From Elusimicrobiota bacterium (GTDB lineage: Bacteria > Elusimicrobiota > Elusimicrobia > UBA1565 > UBA9628), in NCBI GenBank assembly GCA_026388095.1, contig JAPLKL010000062.1, positions 1 through 57,257 on the forward strand: 57,257 nucleotides of DNA, read 5' to 3'. Each line of letters begins with the position of its first letter. The stretch's first letter is position 1. Below, one piece after another: positions 51,504 to 57,257 of the stretch. The notes beneath the pieces were generated by a model, which saw only the letters and a list, made by a program, of their open reading frames with translations, ran no database searches and was not told the DNA's origin. The position numbers and the translations under genes are program-made.

Positions 51504-52451
51504 ATGTCAATACTCTGGATCTGGCTCTGGCTGAATCCGCTCGCTTGCGCGGGGCTTGCCCCGACGTGCGTCAGCAAGGCCGCGGATGCGAGCTACCAGG
51601 AGCCGGCCGACCTCAAGGCCCTGATGGGCTGCCAGAAGAGGAAGCTGGCCCGCTCCGTCTCGGACTACCAGGCCAAGCATGGCACAGAGCCCCCGGAGGA
51701 GACCCTGGAGGGCTGGCAGGAACTGCAGCGCGGCGAGGTGCGGGACTTCATCCAGCGCCATCCGGACCGGTCCGTCATCGAGGGAGATGTCGACTCCGAG
51801 GCGGGCGGCGAGCCGGCCGGGCCGGACCAGGGCGGAGGCGGCGCGGCGGCCAAGCCGGGCCAGGTCGTGAAGAGCGCGCAGACCAAGCCGGCCCAGGGCC
51901 GGGCGAGCGCGAAGGTCAAGCCGGGCCAGGCCGCGCGGAGCGCTCAGGCCGAGCCGGTCCAGGGCCAGGCGAGCGCGGCGGTCAAGCTGGGCCAGGGCGG
52001 GAAGGGCGCTCAGGCCAAGTCAGTCCAAGGCCCATCGAGCGCGACGGTCAAGCCGGACCAGGCCGAAGAGAGCCCGAAGGCCGAACCGGGCCAGGGTCAG
52101 GCGGAGCAGGCTCCGCCCGCGGACCTCGAGGCGCTCAAGAAGGACCTGTTGGAGAAGTCGGACCAGGGGCGCAAGGGCGTCACTCCGGAGATGGCCGCGG
52201 AGATCGTAGCCGCCCTCAAGAAGCAGCAGGGCTCGGTGAGCCCCGACATGGCCGCGCTCCTCGACGCGGTCCAGAAGGACGGCCCGAACCTGTCGGCGGA
52301 CACGTTCCATAAGCTCCAGGACGCCGCGCGCAAAGCCAATGCCTCGGGGCTGGATCTGGGGGCCTCTCCGGAGGTCGAGGACTCCCTCCTGAAGGGCGAG
52401 TACGATAAGGACCAGCCCGCGCCGGCCCCGCCCGCTCCCGGCACGGACTAG
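51504..52451 (+). CDS. secreted repeat protein of unknown function
   Basis: The 315-aa product has a short hydrophobic start ([18 protein letters not shown]), possibly a signal or lipobox-like site. The middle, about 115-200, repeats a unit of 23-24 residues with the pattern K(P/L)GQ, two or three residues, SAQ, KPxQG, xASAxV about three times; the rest of the product is acidic and helical. No domain is known. The repeats are Gln/Lys/Ala-rich and low in aromatic residues, typical of a flexible, perhaps wall-associated segment. A leaderless start is likely. Confidence 0.65.
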   Translation: MSILWIWLWLNPLACAGLAPTCVSKAADASYQEPADLKALMGCQKRKLARSVSDYQAKHGTEPPEETLEGWQELQRGEVRDFIQRHPDRSVIEGDVDSEAGGEPAGPDQGGGGAAAKPGQVVKSAQTKPAQGRASAKVKPGQAARSAQAEPVQGQASAAVKLGQGGKGAQAKSVQGPSSATVKPDQAEESPKAEPGQGQAEQAPPADLEALKKDLLEKSDQGRKGVTPEMAAEIVAALKKQQGSVSPDMAALLDAVQKDGPNLSADTFHKLQDAARKANASGLDLGASPEVEDSLLKGEYDKDQPAPAPPAPGTD

Positions 52452-52452
52452 G

Positions 52453-52956
52453 TCAGCCGCCGGGCTTGGAGACGGCCAGCCCGCCGCCCATGATGAGCGC
52501 GCCCTGCAGGAAGGCCAGGCCCAAAGAGACCCTGAGGCCCAGAAAGATGGCGTCGATGATGGTGTCGATGTCGAAGAGCAGGGCCCAGGCCAGGCAGGCC
52601 GCCAAGCCGGCCGCGGCCCAAGCGCCCACGTTGTAGAGGTGCGTCAGACGCCGGGCCACGGCCTTGGCCCGGGCCGCGCCCTTGGCCGGCTCATAGCCCA
52701 CCAGCGAGTCCTGGAGCCGCTTGAGGTCCAGACCGGCCTTCTCGAGACGCGCCTCTCCGGCCTCTACCTTCTTGCGCGCGTCTCGGTCCTCCGCGAGCCG
52801 GGAGTAGACGGCCTGGCCCGGGGCCGTGATCCAGCGTTCCACGGCGTCGTGGGCGCGGCCTTCCGGCGCCCAGTGGTTGAGCCCGTAGCTGGCCGCGGCC
52901 GCGGAGCCGGCCACCACGCTCGTGGCCACCAAGGTGTGGAAGAGGCGGACGATCAT
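52453..52956 (-). CDS. membrane protein with periplasmic/coiled-coil segment
   Basis: The 167-aa product has an N-terminal hydrophobic helix (IVRLFHTLVATSVVAGSAAA), a charged helical part (ARKKVEAGEARLEKAGLDLK) and two hydrophobic helices near 110-160. It is unrecognised. -10 TATCAT (52963-52968, minus) lies 6 nt before the ATG, suggesting leaderless translation. The gene converges on the 51504 gene, with only a 1-nt gap between stops. Confidence 0.65.
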   Translation of the reverse strand: MIVRLFHTLVATSVVAGSAAAASYGLNHWAPEGRAHDAVERWITAPGQAVYSRLAEDRDARKKVEAGEARLEKAGLDLKRLQDSLVGYEPAKGAARAKAVARRLTHLYNVGAWAAAGLAACLAWALLFDIDTIIDAIFLGLRVSLGLAFLQGALIMGGGLAVSKPGG

Positions 52957-53083
52957 GCTTATATGATAGCGCTATTCCTTTGATAGTGTCCCATGCTCGT
53001 ACATGGGCGCATGGCTGCAGACTGCCAGATTTTATTTGAGCATGATCTGAGCCGCGTATGAGCTCCCTCGGAGGAACCTGCCT

Positions 53084-53089
53084 TATAAT
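53084..53089 (+). promoter_or_regulatory. -10 (TATAAT) of small secreted protein gene, 6 nt before ATG
   Basis: TATAAT is followed by ATTGGT and ATG 53096. A second in-frame ATG at 53117 has its own AGAGGG ribosome site, so both starts may be used. Confidence 0.55.
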
Positions 53090-53095
53090 ATTGGT

Positions 53096-53491
53096 ATGAA
53101 GACGGGAAGAGGGATTATGAAAAAGATGAATTTGAAGATCCTGCTCGAACTCGCGGCCGCGCTTGTTTTTCTGGGTGTCCCGTCGCAAGCCGGCGAAAAC
53201 TCAGTCATGACCTCGCAACTGGCGATAGCGGCAACTCCCCAAAAGGGCTGGCTCTCCAAGGCGTCCTCCGCAATCGCCCCGGTGTCTAAAGCGCCGGAAG
53301 CCCTGCCGGCAGCGGGCGCGAACCTGAAGAGCAAGGGCGCGGAGCCCGTGAAGTCGGTGGAGCCGCGCAAGCCGCGGGTCTCCAGGCTGCAGGAGCCGGG
53401 CGAAGCGTTCGGCGGCGGAGCGGCGAAGCGGATCCGGGATGCGGCCAGGATGCTGGCGGAACAGGCTACAGAGACCAAGAGCGCGCAGTAA
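53096..53491 (+). CDS. small secreted protein, unknown function
   Basis: The 131-aa product (124 from ATG 53117) has a signal peptide (LLELAAALVFLGVPSQAG). The mature part is Lys/Ala/Pro-rich (SKGAEPVKSVEPRKPRVS), with a possible C-terminal helix (AAKRIRDAARMLAEQA). No homologue can be named. It converges on the hydrolase gene. Confidence 0.55.
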   Translation: MKTGRGIMKKMNLKILLELAAALVFLGVPSQAGENSVMTSQLAIAATPQKGWLSKASSAIAPVSKAPEALPAAGANLKSKGAEPVKSVEPRKPRVSRLQEPGEAFGGGAAKRIRDAARMLAEQATETKSAQ

Positions 53492-53495
53492 ACCG

Positions 53496-54323
53496 CTATT
53501 TCTTGGGAGCAACGCGGCGCAGCAGGAAAGCCTGCACGGCCTTCGGGTAGGCCGCCCCGGTCTCCAAGTAGCCCTCGTCGTGGCCGCCCGTCATCTCCAG
53601 GAACTCCTTGGGCTGCGGCGCCGCCGCGAACAAGGCTTGGCCCATGCGGAAGGGCACGACGCGGTCCTGGCGGCTGTGCATGACCAGGACCGGACACTGG
53701 ATGCGGGGGATCTTGGCCAGGTTGTCGTAGCGCATGGTCACCATGAGGCGCACGGGCAGCCAGGGGAACACCTCGCGGCCCATGTCCACGATGGAGGTGA
53801 ATGCGCTCTCCAGGATGAGGGCCTTGGGCGGATGGCGCAAGGCCGTCTCCAGAGCGATCCCGTTGCCGAGGGACTCGCCGTAGATGACGAGTCGGTCGGG
53901 CGGGTAGCGCTTGGCCTGCGTCAGCCAGCGCCAGGCCGCCTCCGCGTCGCGGTAGGTGCCCTGCTCGGACGGACTGCCGGCGCTCTTGCCGTAGCCGCGG
54001 TAGTCGAAGAGCAGCACGCTCAGGCCCAGCCGGTGGAACAGGTCCGCCTTGGGGACCCGGCTGCTCACGTTGCCGGCGTTGCCGTGGCAGTACAGCAGGA
54101 CGAGCCTTTGTGCCGCCAGGGGGCCCCCGGCGGCCGGGAGGAACCAACCGTGCAGCGCGACCCCATCCTCGGCGCGGAGCGCCACCTCCTCATGGGAGAG
54201 GCCGAAGGTCCGGGGGATGACCGTGAAGTCCCGCGCGGGATGATAGATGTTGGCCGTCTCGAAGCGCCGCAGACCGACCCAGCCCGCGACCAGGAGGGCG
54301 ATGACGAGGACCGTCTGCCGCAT
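53496..54323 (-). CDS. alpha/beta hydrolase (BEM46-like), membrane-anchored
   Basis: The start at 54323 is chosen because TACCAT lies 7 nt upstream on the minus strand; ATG 54332 is possible. The 275-aa product has an N-terminal membrane helix (QTVLVIALLVAGWVGL), then a serine hydrolase fold. The oxyanion strand is LVLLYCHGNAGNVSSR, the nucleophile elbow YGESLGNG, an Asp in SRQDRVVPF, and the His is in GGHDEGYL. It probably acts on an ester at the outer face of the inner membrane. The substrate is unknown. Confidence 0.82.
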   Translation of the reverse strand: MRQTVLVIALLVAGWVGLRRFETANIYHPARDFTVIPRTFGLSHEEVALRAEDGVALHGWFLPAAGGPLAAQRLVLLYCHGNAGNVSSRVPKADLFHRLGLSVLLFDYRGYGKSAGSPSEQGTYRDAEAAWRWLTQAKRYPPDRLVIYGESLGNGIALETALRHPPKALILESAFTSIVDMGREVFPWLPVRLMVTMRYDNLAKIPRIQCPVLVMHSRQDRVVPFRMGQALFAAAPQPKEFLEMTGGHDEGYLETGAAYPKAVQAFLLRRVAPKK

Positions 54324-54406
54324 GCCGGGCATGGTATCACAAACCCCTGGCGGCAGTCGAGGCGATGCGTCCGCCGGCACGGCTGGAAGGAGGGGCGTGG
54401 AATTTG

Positions 54407-54412
54407 TAGATT
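54407..54412 (+). promoter_or_regulatory. -10 (TAGATT) of leaderless RNB ribonuclease gene
   Basis: TAGATT is followed by AGGCGC and ATG 54419. A purine-rich GGAAGGAGGGG lies upstream of the -10 (54385-54396), too far to serve as a ribosome site. Confidence 0.5.
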
Positions 54413-54418
54413 AGGCGC

Positions 54419-55894
54419 ATGACGAATAGAGACGAAGGACAGCATCGTTCCATCCTGAGAAAGCTCGCCCGCCAGGCGATGCTCGACAGAGGGCTGCTCC
54501 CTGATTTCCCGCCCCAGGCGCTCGCCGAGCTCGATGCCATCCGCGGGCCCGCGGCGCGACCCGAAGGGCCGGCGCGGGATCTTAGGAGCTTCCTCTGGTG
54601 CTCCATAGACAACGATGATTCGCGCGACCTGGACCAGCTCACCGTCGCCGAGGCCGCGCCGGGAGGGTCCGTAAAGGTCCTGGTGGCCATCGCCGATGTG
54701 GACGCTCTCGTCGTCAAGGGGTCGGCGCTGGACGAACATGCGCGGCAGAACACCACTTCGGTCTACACCGCGGCCGAGACGTTCCCGATGCTGCCCGAGA
54801 GGCTCTCCACCGACTTGACCTCTCTCAACAGCGAGGCGGACCGGCTCGCCGTCGTCGTCGAGATGGTCGTCGCCGCGGACGGAGCCCTGCAGAGCTCGGA
54901 TATCTATCGGGCGCTGGTGCGCAATCGCGCCAAACTCGCCTACAACAGCCTCGCCGGCTGGCTGGAGGGCGCCGGGCCGATGCCCCAGGAGGTCGGCGCC
55001 GTCGGCGGTCTCGAAGAGAATCTCCGGCTGCAGGACCGCGTGGCCCAGAAGCTGAAGGCGCTCCGGCATGTGCATGGAGCGCTCGACTTCGATACCATAG
55101 AAGCGCGCCCGGTCTTCGACGGGGATGTCCTCAAGGATTACGCGGCCGAGAGGAAGAACCAGGCCAAAGGCATCATCGAGGATTTCATGATCGCCGCCAA
55201 CGGAGTCACCGCGCGGTTCCTCGCGTCCAAGAAGCGGCCGTCCTTGCGGCGCGTCGTGCGCACGCCCAAACGCTGGGATCGGATCGTCGAGCTCGCCTCG
55301 GAGCGGGGCTTCACGCTGCCCCAGGAGCCCGACTCGAAAGCCCTGGATCGGTTCTTGACCGCGCAGAAGACCGCCGATCCTCTGCGTTTCCCCGATCTCT
55401 GCCTCAGCGTCATCAAGCTGCTGGGCGCCGGTGAATATGTCGTCGAACTCCCGGGGGGCGGCGCGGTCGGGCACTTCGGTCTGGCCGTCAGGGACTATGC
55501 CCACTCCACGGCTCCCAATCGCCGCTACCCGGATGTCATCACGCAGCGGCTCCTGAAGGCGGCCCTGGCCGGGAGCTCCTCGCCCTACGAGAAGGAGGAG
55601 TTGGCGGCGCTGGCCAAGCGCTGCACCGAGATGGAGGACTCGGCGAAGAAAGTCGAGCGCCAGGTCGAGAAATCCGCGGCGGCGATGCTGCTGGAATCGA
55701 GGCTGGGCGAACGCTTCGACGCCATCGTCACCGGCGCGTCCGACAAAGGCACCTGGGTCCGACTCTTGAACCCCCCCATCGAGGGAAGACTGGAGAGCGG
55801 CTTTGCGGGCATGGATGTCGGTCGCCGGCTCCGCGTGCAGCTGATGAGCACGGATGTGGCGCGCGGGTATATCAACTTCAAGACGGTGGCGTAG
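54419..55894 (+). CDS. RNB-domain 3'-5' exoribonuclease (RNase II/R type)
   Basis: The 491-aa product has the RNB active-site stretch SIDNDDSRDLDQ (residues 62-73), with Asp at 64, 70 and 72; the place of the last canonical Asp is Gln73. Most of the RNB fold runs to about 410, including GHFGLAVRDYAHSTAPNRRYPD, the usual RNase II motif. A C-terminal S1 domain (ERFDAIVTGASDKGTWVRLL) follows. The N-terminal cold-shock domains of RNase R are missing, so this is the short bacterial type. It degrades single-stranded RNA from the 3' end. Confidence 0.9.
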   Translation: MTNRDEGQHRSILRKLARQAMLDRGLLPDFPPQALAELDAIRGPAARPEGPARDLRSFLWCSIDNDDSRDLDQLTVAEAAPGGSVKVLVAIADVDALVVKGSALDEHARQNTTSVYTAAETFPMLPERLSTDLTSLNSEADRLAVVVEMVVAADGALQSSDIYRALVRNRAKLAYNSLAGWLEGAGPMPQEVGAVGGLEENLRLQDRVAQKLKALRHVHGALDFDTIEARPVFDGDVLKDYAAERKNQAKGIIEDFMIAANGVTARFLASKKRPSLRRVVRTPKRWDRIVELASERGFTLPQEPDSKALDRFLTAQKTADPLRFPDLCLSVIKLLGAGEYVVELPGGGAVGHFGLAVRDYAHSTAPNRRYPDVITQRLLKAALAGSSSPYEKEELAALAKRCTEMEDSAKKVERQVEKSAAAMLLESRLGERFDAIVTGASDKGTWVRLLNPPIEGRLESGFAGMDVGRRLRVQLMSTDVARGYINFKTVA

Positions 55895-55944
55895 GAAGGC
55901 CGGGCCGCGCGCTCTGGCGGTGTCAAATCCGGCCCCCGAATTCC

Positions 55945-55950
55945 TATAAT
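55945..55950 (+). promoter_or_regulatory. -10 (TATAAT) of fabH, 7 nt before the chosen ATG
   Basis: TATAAT overlaps the first possible ATG (55949), which therefore cannot be the start of the mRNA-encoded protein. The next in-frame ATG at 55958 lies 7 nt downstream and would be at the 5' end of a leaderless transcript. TGTCAA at 55921-55926 is a candidate -35 with 18 nt spacing. Confidence 0.55.
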
Positions 55951-55957
55951 GTCCATC

Positions 55958-56956
55958 ATGAGCCAAGCTAAGAAAGTCGGCATCATCGGCCTGGGCAAGT
56001 ATCTGCCTGAAAAGGTCCTGACCAACCAGGACTTCGAGAAGATGGTGGACACCACGGACGCCTGGATCACGGAGCGCACGGGCATCAAGGAGCGGCGCAT
56101 CGCGCGGGCCGACGAGGCCACCAGCGACATGGCCCTGGCCGCGGCCAAGGAGGCCCTGGCCGACGCCAAGCTCACCGGCGCCGACATCGACCTCATCGTG
56201 GTGGCGACCATCAGCCCGGACACCCTCTTCCCTTCGAACGCCTGCCGCCTGCAGGGCGCCTTGGGCTGCCGACCCATCCCGGCTTTCGACGTAGCCGCGG
56301 CCTGCTCCGGCTACATCTACGCCCTGACCATCGCCGAGAACTTCATCAAGGCCGGCACCGCGCGCCGCGCTTTGGTGGTGGCCGTGGAGAAGCTCTCCGC
56401 GATCACGGACTACAGCGACCGCAACACCTGCGTGCTCTTCGGCGACGGGGCCGGGGCCGCGGTGCTCTCGGCCGTGGACACGGGGGGGATCCTTTCGAGC
56501 TATCTGGGCTCGGACGGCAAGCAGTGCGAACTCATCACCATGCCCGCGGGCGGCTCGCGCCGGCCGGCCTCGCACGAGACCGTGGACCAGAAACTCCACT
56601 GCCTCAAGATGAACGGGGCGGAGGTCTTCAAGGTCGCGGTCAAGACCATGGCCGACGCGGCCCTGGAAGTCATGAACACTTTGGGCGTGCACAGCCCCGA
56701 CGAGGTGAGCCTCATCATCCCGCACCAGGCCAACATCCGCATCATCAACGCGGTGGCCAAGCGCATGGGCGTGAGCCTCGCCGAGGGCAAGGTCTTCCTC
56801 AACATCGAGAAGTACGGCAACATGTCCGCGGCTTCCACGGCCGTGGCCTTGACCGAGGCGGTCCAGACCGGGCGCGTCAAGAAGGGCGACCGGGTCGTGA
56901 TGGTGGCCTTCGGCAGCGGACTGACCGTGGGCGCCTTGGTCATCGAGCTGTCCTGA
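55958..56956 (+). CDS. fabH: 3-oxoacyl-ACP synthase III (KAS III)
   Basis: The 332-aa product has catalytic Cys116 in DVAAACSGYIYAL, His in LIIPHQANIRI and Asn in YGNMSAAST, the complete KAS III triad. It condenses acetyl-CoA with malonyl-ACP to start fatty-acid chains. The start ATG at 55958 is preferred over 55949, which overlaps the -10. It stands alone here, without other fab genes in the window. Confidence 0.95.
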   Translation: MSQAKKVGIIGLGKYLPEKVLTNQDFEKMVDTTDAWITERTGIKERRIARADEATSDMALAAAKEALADAKLTGADIDLIVVATISPDTLFPSNACRLQGALGCRPIPAFDVAAACSGYIYALTIAENFIKAGTARRALVVAVEKLSAITDYSDRNTCVLFGDGAGAAVLSAVDTGGILSSYLGSDGKQCELITMPAGGSRRPASHETVDQKLHCLKMNGAEVFKVAVKTMADAALEVMNTLGVHSPDEVSLIIPHQANIRIINAVAKRMGVSLAEGKVFLNIEKYGNMSAASTAVALTEAVQTGRVKKGDRVVMVAFGSGLTVGALVIELS

Positions 56957-56999
56957 CCCGCGGCGCGCCGCAGTCCCGGTTTTGCGCTATAATGCCGTT

Positions 57000-57257
57000 G
57001 TGAAGGCTTTGGCCGCCGGTCTCCTCGTCTTGGCCGCGGCGGCCTCCGCCGCCGAACGGAAGGTCTCGACTCCCTACATGTGGGGGGGCAGCAACGGCGG
57101 CAGCGGCACCATGTCGAGGATCGACACCGCCAACGGCGGCGTGACGATCTTCGGCCACGCGGGAACCAACGATTGGGGGGCCGTGGACCCGGCCGGCAAC
57201 CTCTGGACGACCGATCGATCGAGGGGGGTGGTGCGCAGGTTCAACGCCTCCAGCGGC
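57000..57257 (+). CDS. secreted beta-propeller-like protein, 3' end outside window
   Basis: GTG 57000 opens a signal peptide (KALAAGLLVLAAAASAAE). The visible 86 codons continue with GTMSRIDTANGGVTIFGHAG, then WGAVDPAGNLWTTDRSRG, as in NHL/SMP-30-type propeller blades. TATAAT (56988-56993) lies 6 nt before the GTG. The rest is cut off by the window edge. Confidence 0.65.
   Translation, partial: MKALAAGLLVLAAAASAAERKVSTPYMWGGSNGGSGTMSRIDTANGGVTIFGHAGTNDWGAVDPAGNLWTTDRSRGVVRRFNASSG

Noticed and set aside
54065-56725. Minus-strand open frame of 886 codons across RNB ribonuclease and fabH
   Set aside because: It spans three real genes, has low-complexity Gly/Arg/His composition and no motif.

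Overview
The window looks like chromosome of a high-GC, Gram-negative-type bacterium. It has several lipoprotein signal peptides, outer-membrane-type beta-barrels and an OmpA-domain protein. An Elusimicrobiota-like lineage would fit, but no rRNA or marker gene here settles that. Most housekeeping genes are very GC-rich by eye. The stretch from about 9.1 to 33.7 kb, and especially 9.5-21.9 kb, is visibly less GC-rich and full of defence-type genes, duplications and broken genes, so it reads as a genomic island or defence hotspot. Promoters are readable: the -10 is TAnnnT, often with an upstream TGn. For about a dozen genes the -10 sits only 5-7 nt before the start codon, which predicts leaderless mRNAs.

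Layout. (1) 1-9.06 kb: a compact plus-strand operon of a vWA protein, a PspA/IM30 homologue, a substrate-binding/OmpA fusion, a DUF5674 pair, an ABC permease and ATPase, a coiled-coil membrane protein, a tandem AAA+ protein and a coiled-coil partner. It resembles a membrane-stress or ABC-transport machine. (2) 9.1-16.4 kb: a MazG-like pyrophosphohydrolase, then a restriction-modification island. This holds a C-protein-like XRE regulator with its operator, a candidate endonuclease, two C5-cytosine methyltransferases, Vsr, a GHKL (MORC-like) ATPase and an unrecognised 340-aa protein. The second methyltransferase has an endonuclease III-like [4Fe-4S] extension and ends next to an IS630-type fragment. 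(3) 16.7-21.9 kb: a decayed membrane-protein gene, a coiled-coil membrane protein, a large P-loop NTPase and a small two-TM protein. (4) 22.2-33.7 kb: a cassette-like array. Copies or remnants of one membrane-protein gene, two copies of a lipoprotein gene and a repeated element of about 110 bp separate cargo genes. The cargo is Fic, an AlbA_2/Schlafen-type ATPase, a RibD-type deaminase-HATPase fusion, an HTH/AbiEii toxin-antitoxin pair and a wHTH fragment.

(5) 33.7-57.3 kb returns to ordinary chromosome: a CDF-family protein, a subtilase with a calycin-like front domain, RecQ, a zinc-peptidase-like protein, lipoproteins, a HEAT-repeat protein and a DnaQ-like exonuclease. Aspartate kinase and a hom-thrC-thrB operon cover most of threonine synthesis. 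Several secreted or membrane proteins of unknown role, an RNB ribonuclease, FabH and the start of a beta-propeller-like secreted protein follow. A MITE-like element and a 34-bp GC palindrome lie in this part.

The main candidates for something undescribed are the cassette-like array (4), the GHKL/Vsr/double-methyltransferase island with the Fe-S extension (2), the NTPase/membrane gene set (3) and the deaminase-HATPase-wHTH fusion inside the array.
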